DNA of 10,803 bases from Candidatus Aphodoplasma excrementigallinarum (lineage in GTDB: Bacteria; Bacillota; Clostridia; UBA1381; UMGS1253): assembly GCA_018713805.1 (NCBI GenBank), contig DVOF01000143.1, positions 1-10,803 of the forward strand, given 5' to 3'. The translations under genes and the position numbers were made by a program. Positions 1 to 7,398 of the stretch are shown here, one piece after another (position 1 is the stretch's first letter; every line of letters begins with the position of its first letter). Below the pieces are notes generated by a model. It worked only from the letters and a program-made list of their open reading frames with translations. It had not been told where the DNA came from and ran no database searches.

Positions 1-1
1 C

Positions 2-979
2 ATGGTCATCAACCAGCAGCTTACGCTCGGTGAGTTTTTACTGTTTTACAACCTGAACTGGCTAATCAACGAATCGATGCGCCTCGTCGGCGTTGTCATC
101 AACGACAGCCAGCGGTTCTTCTCGTCTACCCAGAAGGTCATGCAGCTCTACTATGCGCGCTGCGACGTGAAAAATGGCGAAAACCCATACATACCGGACG
201 AGAAGGAGGAAAAGGCAGAAGGACGTGTCGAGTTCCGCAATGTCAGCTTCAGCTATGACAAGACGGCTGTGCTCAAGGATATTTCCATCACGGCGGAGCC
301 GGGGCAGACGATCGGGATCATGGGGCCGACCGGCTCAGGCAAGACGACGCTCGCTATGCTGATGGCGCGCTTTGCCGATGTGACCGGCGGCAGCATCGAG
401 ATCGACGGTGTGGACGTCAAAGACTATGACCTGCGCGCCCTGCGCGCCAAAATCGGGTTTGCCATGCAGGACGTGTTCCTCTTCTCGAACACGATCGACG
501 CCAATATCGCATACGGCAAGCCCGATATGGAGGAGGACGCCGTCTACGCATATGCGAAAATGGCGGACGCGGACAACTTCATCCGGCGGATGCCGGACGG
601 CTACGACACGATTGTGGGCGAGCGCGGTGTGGGATTGTCCGGCGGGCAGAAGCAGCGTATCGCGCTGGCGCGGGCGCTGGCGTATGAGTCGCCGGTCGTC
701 GTTTTGGACGATACGACCTCTGCTGTCGACATGGAAACGGAAAAGTATATCCAGGAGCAGCTTGCGCAGCGCGGCGGGACGCATACGACCTTTATCATTG
801 CACAGCGTATCTCCTCGGTGAAAAACGCGGACTGCATTTATATCATCGAAAATGGTAGAATTGCGGAAAGCGGCACGCACGGGGAACTGCTGGCGAAGAA
901 GGGCTACTACTACGATATCTACTGCTTGCAGCAGGGGATTACCCTTGACAAGGAGGAGGTGGGCCAAGGTGCCGAATGA
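2..979 (+). CDS. ABC exporter subunit A, ATP-binding/permease protein with degenerate catalytic site (5'-truncated by window)
   Basis: This is the C-terminal 325 residues of an inner-membrane ABC exporter half-transporter. Full subunits of this type are near 580-600 residues, so most of the membrane domain lies upstream of the window and base 2 is not a true start. Visible residues 1-55 are the end of the membrane domain; the nucleotide-binding domain begins near 75. It shows Walker A GPTGSGKT (108-115), Q-loop Gln156, signature LSGGQ (212-216) and Walker B VVVLDD (232-237). Two catalytic positions are non-consensus: Asp237 replaces the catalytic Glu, and Gln268 (IIAQR) replaces the switch His. 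In heterodimeric exporters (BmrCD, LmrCD, TM287/288 type) that pattern marks the subunit contributing the ATP site that hydrolyses poorly. The next gene starts inside this one and supplies the consensus subunit. Cargo cannot be read from sequence; multidrug, lipid or peptide export are all possible. Confidence 0.93.
   Translation: MVINQQLTLGEFLLFYNLNWLINESMRLVGVVINDSQRFFSSTQKVMQLYYARCDVKNGENPYIPDEKEEKAEGRVEFRNVSFSYDKTAVLKDISITAEPGQTIGIMGPTGSGKTTLAMLMARFADVTGGSIEIDGVDVKDYDLRALRAKIGFAMQDVFLFSNTIDANIAYGKPDMEEDAVYAYAKMADADNFIRRMPDGYDTIVGERGVGLSGGQKQRIALARALAYESPVVVLDDTTSAVDMETEKYIQEQLAQRGGTHTTFIIAQRISSVKNADCIYIIENGRIAESGTHGELLAKKGYYYDIYCLQQGITLDKEEVGQGAE
951..960 (+). promoter_or_regulatory. Ribosome binding site for ABC subunit B (fixes a GTG start)
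   Basis: AGGAGGAGGT lies inside the end of the upstream ABC gene, 8 bases before a GTG at 969-971. It is a near-perfect Shine-Dalgarno match, and no such site precedes the further-upstream in-frame ATG at 852. This favours the GTG start and an 11-base overlap with the upstream stop, a typical arrangement for translationally coupled subunits. Confidence 0.85.
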
Positions 980-2756
980 AAAGGTGAAGCAGACGCGCAA
1001 TAAGTACGACGTGGATGAAGTGCTTGAATCGCCGTTTAGCTTCAAGCACTTCCGCAGGAGCGCCAAATATATCAAGCGGCATGCAAAAGAGCTGGTCACC
1101 GCGCTGATATTCAGCGTGATTGCGATCGTAGCCGGCCTGACCTTCCCATATATCCTGATGATTATTACCGACACGCTGATCCCGGCGGGCAACTACTGGG
1201 GGATCGGCGCAGTTGGCGCAGTTGGGTACATACTGGTTTTAATCATTATGTATTCGGAGCGCAGGCGCGGGCTGATCAGTAACCGTGCAGGCCAGCAGAT
1301 CGTGTCGGAAATCCGCGCGGATTTGTTTGCCCATTTGCAAACGCTGCCGTTCGACTATTACGACTCGCGGCCGCATGGGAAGATTCTGGTGCGGGTTGTC
1401 AACTATGTCAACTCTGTGGCGGACTTTTTCTCCAACGGGCTGATTAACATTATGCTCGAGCTTTTGAGCCTGTTGTTTATCCTGTTTTTCATGCTCGCAA
1501 CGAGCGCGAAGCTGACGCTCGTGGTGCTGGCCGGGCTTGTCCCGTTTGCGGCGTATGTGCTGCTTGTGAAAAATGCACAGCGCAAGGCGAGCCGGATTTT
1601 CTCGAACAAGAACTCGAATATGAACGCCTACTACCAGGAGAGCATCGACGGCATGAAGGTCACGCAGTCGTTTGACCGCGAGCCCATGAACCAGGGCATC
1701 GCGGAGAAGATGGCGCGCGCATGCTCGGAATGGTTTGTAAAGCGCGCTTCCATCGCCCATACGATGTTCCCGTCCGCGATTTTGATCTCCGCAATCGTGA
1801 CGGCAGCGATCTATCTAATCGGCGTGGGGATGGGCGAAACGATGAGCGTCGGCGTCATCATCGCCATGGGGGCGTACTGCGGACGCTTCTGGCAGCCGAT
1901 CCAGAACCTTGGTAACCTGTACAACAGCGTCATCGACACGGCGGCGTATCTCGAGCGTATTTTTGAGGTTATGGACGTCGAGGCAGAAATCGTTGACAAG
2001 CCGGGGGCTTATGATCTGCCTGATGTAAAGGGAGACGTAAGATTTGAGCATGTATTCTTCGAGTATGAGCCCGGCGTCCCGATTTTGAAGGATGTGACCT
2101 TCCGCGCAAAGCCGGGCGAGTCGATTGCGCTCGTGGGGCCGACCGGCGCGGGCAAGACGACGGTTGTCAGCCTGCTCGCCCGCTTCTACGACATCCAGTC
2201 CGGCGCAATCACCATTGATGGGCACAGCATTTACGACGTGACGCTTAAGTCCCTGCGCGAGCAGATGGGGATGATGCTGCAGGATACGTTCATCTTCTCG
2301 GGGACGATCATGGACAACATCAAATACGGGCGGCTCGACGCGACGGACGAGGAAGCGATCGAGGCGGCGAAGGTCGTGTCGGCGCACGAGTTTATCTCCG
2401 CCCTGCCGGAGGGGTATAACACAATCGTGACGGAGCGCGGCAGCTCGCTGTCTGCCGGCCAGCGCCAGCTCATCAGCTTTGCGCGTACGCTTTTAGCAGA
2501 CCCGAAGGTGCTCATTCTCGACGAGGCGACGTCGGCGATTGACACAAAGACGGAACTGCTCGTCCAGGAGGGGCTGCAAAGCCTGCTCAAGGGCAGGACG
2601 TCGTTTATCATTGCGCACCGTCTGTCCACCATCAAGCACTGCGACCGGATTCTGTACATCGACCAGAAAAACATTGCCGAATCCGGCAACCATCAGCAGC
2701 TTTTGGACGCGCAGGGCCTCTACTATGCGCTTTATACCTCACAGCTTACAGAGTAA
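969..2756 (+). CDS. ABC exporter subunit B, ATP-binding/permease protein with consensus catalytic site
   Basis: This is a complete 595-residue half-transporter, starting at GTG 969 behind an AGGAGG-type site. A membrane domain fills residues 1-330, with hydrophobic segments near 43-67, 76-97, 156-178, 181-201, 265-287 and 292-310. The ATPase domain follows, with Walker A GPTGAGKT (390-397), Q-loop Gln438, signature LSAGQ (494-498), Walker B LILDE with catalytic Glu519, and switch His550 (IIAHR). Its signature has Ala in place of the first Gly, whereas its Glu and His are intact. This is exactly complementary to the upstream subunit, which has a perfect LSGGQ but Asp/Gln catalytic replacements. 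The pair should therefore form one competent and one degenerate ATP site. The 11-base overlap implies co-translation and 1:1 assembly. The product would act in the cytoplasmic membrane. The exported substrate is unknown. A strong terminator ends the unit 15 bases after the stop. Confidence 0.95.
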   Translation: MPNEKVKQTRNKYDVDEVLESPFSFKHFRRSAKYIKRHAKELVTALIFSVIAIVAGLTFPYILMIITDTLIPAGNYWGIGAVGAVGYILVLIIMYSERRRGLISNRAGQQIVSEIRADLFAHLQTLPFDYYDSRPHGKILVRVVNYVNSVADFFSNGLINIMLELLSLLFILFFMLATSAKLTLVVLAGLVPFAAYVLLVKNAQRKASRIFSNKNSNMNAYYQESIDGMKVTQSFDREPMNQGIAEKMARACSEWFVKRASIAHTMFPSAILISAIVTAAIYLIGVGMGETMSVGVIIAMGAYCGRFWQPIQNLGNLYNSVIDTAAYLERIFEVMDVEAEIVDKPGAYDLPDVKGDVRFEHVFFEYEPGVPILKDVTFRAKPGESIALVGPTGAGKTTVVSLLARFYDIQSGAITIDGHSIYDVTLKSLREQMGMMLQDTFIFSGTIMDNIKYGRLDATDEEAIEAAKVVSAHEFISALPEGYNTIVTERGSSLSAGQRQLISFARTLLADPKVLILDEATSAIDTKTELLVQEGLQSLLKGRTSFIIAHRLSTIKHCDRILYIDQKNIAESGNHQQLLDAQGLYYALYTSQLTE

Positions 2757-2770
2757 ACAAAACTATCTCA

Positions 2771-2797
2771 GGCCGGACATTTTGTCCGGCCTTTTTT
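2771..2797 (+). terminator. Rho-independent terminator after the ABC exporter pair
   Basis: A perfect 9-bp stem, GGCCGGACA with TGTCCGGCC, and a TTT loop are followed by six T residues (2792-2797). It begins 15 bases after the exporter stop codon and separates the exporter unit from the promoter of the lyase operon. Confidence 0.95.
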
Positions 2798-2810
2798 CAT
2801 AAAAAAAACA

Positions 2811-2839
2811 TTGCCCCGCAAAAGAAAGCATGGTATGAT
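2811..2839 (+). promoter_or_regulatory. Sigma-70-type promoter of the lyase operon
   Basis: TTGCCC (2811-2816) as the -35 box and TATGAT (2834-2839) as the -10 box are separated by 17 bases. TG sits one base before the -10 (2831-2832), giving an extended -10. The predicted transcript start is near 2846, giving a leader of about 25 bases before the ATG at 2871. An alternative TATAAT at 2839-2844 lacks a properly spaced -35. The site lies just after a terminator and before an ORF with a signal peptide, as expected for a unit promoter. Confidence 0.75.
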
Positions 2840-2850
2840 ATAATTATATC
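2837..2850 (+). promoter_or_regulatory. Perfect 14-bp palindrome over the -10/start region (candidate operator)
   Basis: GATATAATTATATC reads the same on both strands. It overlaps the last bases of the -10 box and the predicted transcription start, a position where a bound repressor would block initiation. The sequence is AT-rich, so part of the symmetry could come from -10-like composition. No regulator gene is visible in the window. Confidence 0.35.
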
Positions 2851-2870
2851 GTAAGTTAGGATGGTGGAGT

Positions 2871-5800
2871 ATGCGAATCAGAAGGATAAAAAAACCGATT
2901 ACTATATTGCTGTCGCTTTGTATGCTGCTGGCCGTTTCGGCGTTCCCTGGCGCAGCCAATGCAGAGGGCGGCGCGGCGGCCTACTTGCCCCTGTTTACAA
3001 CAACGGACGGGCTGGCCATATTTGAGGCGGAACAAGCCTACTATAACCCCGAAGTATTCAGCGTCGTAAGCGGCGACGACAATATGTCCGGCGGCGCCGC
3101 ACTGTATACGGAAAAGGGGTCGCTCAACCCGGACAAGATCGAGGGCAACCCGGTAAATATGGGCCTGCAGGTCCAGGTCGACCACACGGGGACGTATGCG
3201 CTCTGGCTGCGCGTAAGGCCAAATTCCGTGAGCAAGAGCATCTATGTCAGCGTCAACGGCGGGGCCTACAATTCCATGAGCATTGGCGATACGCCGGGCG
3301 AGTGGCACTGGTTCAAGGTAGCCTCCACCTACCGGGTCGAGGCCGGCAGTACGATTACCTATAAATTTTCTCCCAACAACGGCTGGTTTACAATCGATAA
3401 GATTTTGGTTACATCAGAGCGGTTTATGCACCCAGAGGGGATGGAGGGTACACTTATCACCGACGATACGACCCTGCCGGACGGCGTATACAATACGCCC
3501 ACCTTTACCCCGCCGCCGGAGCATCCGCGCCTGTATTTCACGGCGGACGACATCCCGCAGATTCTTGCCAATGCAAAAAAAACGCAGAACCTGTCGGCAT
3601 GGAGCCAGCACCAGGCCAATCTGACAAAGGATACGGGCACGGACGGCGTTCTGCCTGAGCCAAGCCCCGGGGAGAGCAACAACAACAATACGTGGCTCGG
3701 CTGGTTCGAGAGCTGGGCGTTTGAATACGTGACCAACGGAAACGAAGAACTCGGGCGCAAGGCGATCGACAACATCAAAAACTTTGCCGAGTCAGTCGTA
3801 TACATAAATCCAAAGGATGACGCCTACACCCGCAACGCGGGCCATCTCATCTTCACGATCGCTGAGGTGTACGACTGGTGTTATCCGCTTTTGACCGAGG
3901 AGGATAAAACCTACCTGATCGAACAGTCCATTGCAATCATTTCCGACGGGATCGAGGTCGGCTGGCCGCCGACGGGGCAGGGCGCGCTCACCGGCCACGG
4001 CAGCGAGGCGCAGACCCTGCGCGACCTGCTGTCGTTCGCCATCGCTACATATGACGAGCGGCCCGACATCTACAACATGGTAGCCGGGCGGTTTTTTGAC
4101 GAGTTTTTGCCCGCGCGCCAATTCCACTATACGTCGCATATGTTCCACCAGGGAAGCGGCTACGGCAGCTACCGCGGGCAATGGGACTACAACTCCACGT
4201 GGATTTTTGACCGGATGGGGCTGCCGAACGTATACGGCGACGACCAGCAGTATACGGGCTATTGGTTTATTTATATGATGCGGCCGGACGGCGTGCCGTT
4301 TTCCGACGGGGACGCAAGTAACAACGGCCGGACGCCCGGCAGCACCTACACGGGCTACCGGCGGGTACACTTCCTGTTGTCGAACTACTACAAAGACCCG
4401 TATCTGAAGCAGGCGGCGCTCGAGGCGGGCAGCGGCTCCTCCTTCTCGTATGGGCACGGCAATACAAGCCCGGTGGAATATTTGATTTTTAACGACCCGG
4501 ATTTAAGCGGCAAGCCCATCAGCGAGCTGCCGCTCACAAAGTACTTTGGCTCCCCCATGGGGCACATGATGGCGCGGACGAGCTGGGAGGACGGGCTGGA
4601 GTCGAACGCCGTTGTCGCGCAGATGAAGGTGGGCGAGCTGTGGTTTGCCAACCATCACCACCTCGACGCAGGCCACTTCCAGATTTATTACAAGGGTTTG
4701 CTGGCTGGCGACTCCGGCCGGTATGAAAAGTATGGGAACGAACATGACGGCGCGTACAACAAACGGACGGTCGCGCACAACACCATTTTGGTCTACGACC
4801 CGGACGAAAAAATGTCCTACTTTGGCAACGTCAACGACGGCGGACAGCGGATCCCAGGCGGGGAAAAAGGCACAATCGACGAGCTGCTTGCGGCGGATTA
4901 TGTCTCCGGCGAGGTGCAGGGGCACGAGTTTGGCCCCGACCCGAACGAGCCGGACTATACCTATCTGAAGGGCGACCTGACGAAGGCGTACAGCAGTGAG
5001 AAGATGCAGGACTTTGACCGCAGCTTCATGTTCTATAACCTGAAGGATGAGGAGCACCCTGCGGCTTTGATTGTGTTCGACCGCGTCATCTCGACGGATG
5101 CAAGCTTCAAAAAGTCGTGGCTCCTGCACGGTGTGGAAATGCCGGTCGTAAATGGCAACCAGACCGTGTTCCGCAACGACACGATCGGATATAACGGCAA
5201 ACTGACCGTCGACACGCTTTTGCCGGAGGCCGGCAACACAAATATCGAAATCATTGGCGGGAAAAACAACGACTTTTGGGTAAACGGTGTAAACTACCCG
5301 AGTACCACCGTCAATGGAATCAGTGACCCGCTGAATCAGGAGAAAATCCACGATTCAGACGGTTATCGCATCGAAGTGTCGCCCATAACGCCGTCGGAGA
5401 CCGACTATTTCCTCAATGTCCTGCAAGTCGGGGAAAGCAACCCCGATACGCCCGCGCTGCCGGTGCAGAAAATCGAAACGGACACGCACGCAGGCGTTCA
5501 GATAGCAGACCGCGTTGCGCTCTTCTCCAAGCAGGATGGCCGCACGAGCAGGCCGGTGTCGTTCTCCTTCACGGGCGAGGGCACGTATAAGATCAACGTC
5601 GCCGACGTGTATGCCGGCGTTTGGACGATCGAAAAGGACGGCGTGACGCTCGGCACAGCTTCCGTCACAGACGAGGGTGGGCTTTTGAGCTTTGAAGGCG
5701 GCGCGGGCAGCTACACGCTGACCTATGACGACAGCGCGATTGACCCGAATCTGCCGATCACGATCCGCAATATGGAGGCGCAGACCGCCTCCGGCGCGCT

Positions 5801-6032
5801 GACAGTCCAGGCGGATATCTCCGGCGCGACCGAGGATGCGTATGTCATGCTGGCGCTCTATAGCGCAGACGGCAACATGGTCTACCTGACGCAGACGCCC
5901 TATATTGGGCAGAAGCAATATACATTTACGCTGCCAGCGGCAAACACGCAGGCCACCTCTGCCATGCTCTACGTTTGGAGCGGCAAATATGAGGCGCTGC
6001 CTTTGTCTTCGACACAGAAAATTGATTTATAA
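2871..6032 (+). CDS. Secreted heparinase II/III-family polysaccharide lyase with N-terminal CBM-like and C-terminal accessory domains
   Basis: This 1053-residue exported enzyme probably cleaves an acidic polysaccharide such as a glycosaminoglycan or alginate-like polymer by beta-elimination. Residues 1-31 form a signal peptide: basic RIRRIKK, a hydrophobic core, and an ANA|E cleavage site. The core lacks a lipobox, so a lipoprotein is unlikely. Residues 46-183 look like a beta-sandwich carbohydrate-binding module ending in IDKILVTSE. A helical toroid runs from about 217 (HPRLYFTADDIP) to 545. The heparinase II/III beta-sandwich follows, including NHHHLDAGHF (594-603), LAGDSG and VAHNT. By spacing, His376, Glu379, Tyr431 and His595 correspond to remembered heparinase II residues H202, E205, Y257 and H406; His597, Asp614 and His636 would bind zinc. 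The C-terminal 95 residues resemble a beta accessory domain common in clostridial secreted proteins. No LPXTG or SLH anchor is seen. The start is chosen because it gives the signal peptide; AGGATGG lies 6 bases upstream. The exact substrate is uncertain. Confidence 0.87.
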   Translation: MRIRRIKKPITILLSLCMLLAVSAFPGAANAEGGAAAYLPLFTTTDGLAIFEAEQAYYNPEVFSVVSGDDNMSGGAALYTEKGSLNPDKIEGNPVNMGLQVQVDHTGTYALWLRVRPNSVSKSIYVSVNGGAYNSMSIGDTPGEWHWFKVASTYRVEAGSTITYKFSPNNGWFTIDKILVTSERFMHPEGMEGTLITDDTTLPDGVYNTPTFTPPPEHPRLYFTADDIPQILANAKKTQNLSAWSQHQANLTKDTGTDGVLPEPSPGESNNNNTWLGWFESWAFEYVTNGNEELGRKAIDNIKNFAESVVYINPKDDAYTRNAGHLIFTIAEVYDWCYPLLTEEDKTYLIEQSIAIISDGIEVGWPPTGQGALTGHGSEAQTLRDLLSFAIATYDERPDIYNMVAGRFFDEFLPARQFHYTSHMFHQGSGYGSYRGQWDYNSTWIFDRMGLPNVYGDDQQYTGYWFIYMMRPDGVPFSDGDASNNGRTPGSTYTGYRRVHFLLSNYYKDPYLKQAALEAGSGSSFSYGHGNTSPVEYLIFNDPDLSGKPISELPLTKYFGSPMGHMMARTSWEDGLESNAVVAQMKVGELWFANHHHLDAGHFQIYYKGLLAGDSGRYEKYGNEHDGAYNKRTVAHNTILVYDPDEKMSYFGNVNDGGQRIPGGEKGTIDELLAADYVSGEVQGHEFGPDPNEPDYTYLKGDLTKAYSSEKMQDFDRSFMFYNLKDEEHPAALIVFDRVISTDASFKKSWLLHGVEMPVVNGNQTVFRNDTIGYNGKLTVDTLLPEAGNTNIEIIGGKNNDFWVNGVNYPSTTVNGISDPLNQEKIHDSDGYRIEVSPITPSETDYFLNVLQVGESNPDTPALPVQKIETDTHAGVQIADRVALFSKQDGRTSRPVSFSFTGEGTYKINVADVYAGVWTIEKDGVTLGTASVTDEGGLLSFEGGAGSYTLTYDDSAIDPNLPITIRNMEAQTASGALTVQADISGATEDAYVMLALYSADGNMVYLTQTPYIGQKQYTFTLPAANTQATSAMLYVWSGKYEALPLSSTQKIDL

Positions 6033-6059
6033 ATTTAATAGAAAGTTGGGGGAAATTGC

Positions 6060-7394
6060 ATGTTACTTTGGATGGATTATGCAGAGGAACTTTTGACGGA
6101 ATGGAAACAGTGCATGGAGGAAGGGCTGGACGCTTCTGCCTATAAAGAATTGATGGAGCAGATTAAAAAAATGCCGCCGTCGCGTGAGCGGTACCGGCTG
6201 GCGGATGAAGTATTTTCTCTCGTGCAAAAACTTCCGCAGCAGAAAGGCTACGCCTATGACGAACCGTCTGATTGGGACGCGATACAGGCGTGCCTTCCAA
6301 AGGAGCAGCCCGTTCTTCCCGGCGTGCCGGACCGCGAGGCACTGTCTGAACGGATACACGGCGCGTGGCTCGGGCGGATTATCGGGTGCCTGCTTGGCAA
6401 GCCGGTCGAAGGCCGGCGCACCCCCGAACTGAAGGAAATGATGCGCGAGAGCAAAAACGACCCGCTTGACCGCTACTTCTCCTATGGCGATTTTTCGGAG
6501 GCATTTTGCGCGGAACACGCAGAATGGATGAACCGCGAGGGGTTTGCCGACCAGCTTGGCGGCGCGGCCCCAAGCGACGACGACACGAACTATACCGTTT
6601 TGTCCCTGAAGCTGATTAACAAATATGGGCGGGACTTTACCACCGACGACGTGGCGGAGATTTGGCTCTCCGACCTGCCGGCGATCGTTACCTGCACGGC
6701 GGAGCGCGTCGCGTACAGGAATGCGCTCTGCGGCCTTACGGCGCCGGAGACGGCGACGCACAAAAACCCCTATCGGGAGTGGATTGGGGCGCAAATCCGG
6801 GGCGATTTGTTCGGCTATATCAATCCCGGCGACCTGAAAACGGCGTCGCATATGGCATGGCGCGACGCGCGCATTTCACATATCAAGAACGGCATATACG
6901 GCGAGATTTTTGTCAGCGCCATGCTTGCGGCAGCAGCCGTGTGCGACAACCGCGAGGAAGTAGTCCGCGCAGGCCTGTCCCAGATACCGGAGGCGTCGCG
7001 CCTTGCTGAGCGGCTGCGCCTTGTGTTTGACTGGAGCAAGGAGGGGATTTCCATGGAGGAGGCGATTGCGCGCGTCCATGGCCTCTACGACGAATACGAC
7101 GGCCACGACTGGTGCCACACCATTTCCAACGCTATGCTCGTCGCCGTTGGCATTCTGTTCGGCGAGGGCGATTTGCAAAAGTCGGTCTGCCCCATTGTAC
7201 AGGCAGGCTTTGACACCGACTGCAACGGTGCGACCATCGGCTCCGTCATCGGTATGATGTACGGTGCGGCCTCCATCCCGGAGAAGTGGGCTGCGCCGCT
7301 ATGCGGTATGCTCCGTACGGGCGTTGCAGGCTACAACCTCGTCGCAATCTCCGATTTGGCAGACGAAACGATGCATTTGATACCGGAGGTATAA
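6060..7394 (+). CDS. ADP-ribosylglycohydrolase (DraG/ARH)-fold protein, divergent subgroup
   Basis: This 444-residue protein has no signal peptide and is probably cytoplasmic. The ARH domain begins near residue 95 with IHGAWLGRIIGCLLGKP (99-115), a typical opening for this all-helical, metal-dependent fold. The metal motifs are SDDDT (172-176) and GFDTDCNGA (383-391), the latter with Asp385 and Asp387. Compared with the usual TDDT and DxDT motifs of DraG and ARH3, the first Thr appears as Asp173 and the second as Cys388, so chemistry or substrate may differ. Other subgroup-like blocks include TAERVAYRNALCG (213-225) and NPYREWIGAQIRGD (236-249). The first 90 residues are a helical extension of unknown role. 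Family members hydrolyse N- or O-glycosidic bonds to ADP-ribose, but this subgroup is not functionally assigned to my knowledge. The gene follows the lyase by 27 bases with no terminator and has GGGGGA 6 bases before ATG. It precedes ribokinase by 4 bases, suggesting it releases a ribosyl sugar. Confidence 0.85.
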   Translation: MLLWMDYAEELLTEWKQCMEEGLDASAYKELMEQIKKMPPSRERYRLADEVFSLVQKLPQQKGYAYDEPSDWDAIQACLPKEQPVLPGVPDREALSERIHGAWLGRIIGCLLGKPVEGRRTPELKEMMRESKNDPLDRYFSYGDFSEAFCAEHAEWMNREGFADQLGGAAPSDDDTNYTVLSLKLINKYGRDFTTDDVAEIWLSDLPAIVTCTAERVAYRNALCGLTAPETATHKNPYREWIGAQIRGDLFGYINPGDLKTASHMAWRDARISHIKNGIYGEIFVSAMLAAAAVCDNREEVVRAGLSQIPEASRLAERLRLVFDWSKEGISMEEAIARVHGLYDEYDGHDWCHTISNAMLVAVGILFGEGDLQKSVCPIVQAGFDTDCNGATIGSVIGMMYGAASIPEKWAAPLCGMLRTGVAGYNLVAISDLADETMHLIPEV

Positions 7395-7398
7395 GCAT

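Noticed and set aside
852..968. An upstream in-frame ATG at 852 would lengthen ABC subunit B by 39 residues.
   Set aside because: It lies deep in the first ABC gene, has no ribosome site, and adds a non-family, Arg/Thr-rich stretch; the GTG at 969 has a near-perfect Shine-Dalgarno site 8 bases upstream.
2861..2863. An ATG at 2861 just before the lyase start.
   Set aside because: It is in a different frame from the signal-peptide-encoding gene, and the lyase frame from 2871 is unambiguous.
2887..2963. A possible lipoprotein signal in the lyase (Cys17 within the hydrophobic segment).
   Set aside because: The residues before Cys17 are LSL, with Leu directly before the Cys, which does not fit a lipobox; an ANA|E signal peptidase I site at residues 29-32 fits better.
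4503..5351. A 282-codon minus-strand frame opposite the lyase, with others at 335-1192, 3792-4457, 5355-5918 and 6063-6851.
   Set aside because: All lie wholly or mostly opposite well-supported genes, have no recognisable domains or ribosome sites, and are expected antisense by-products of GC-rich coding sequence.
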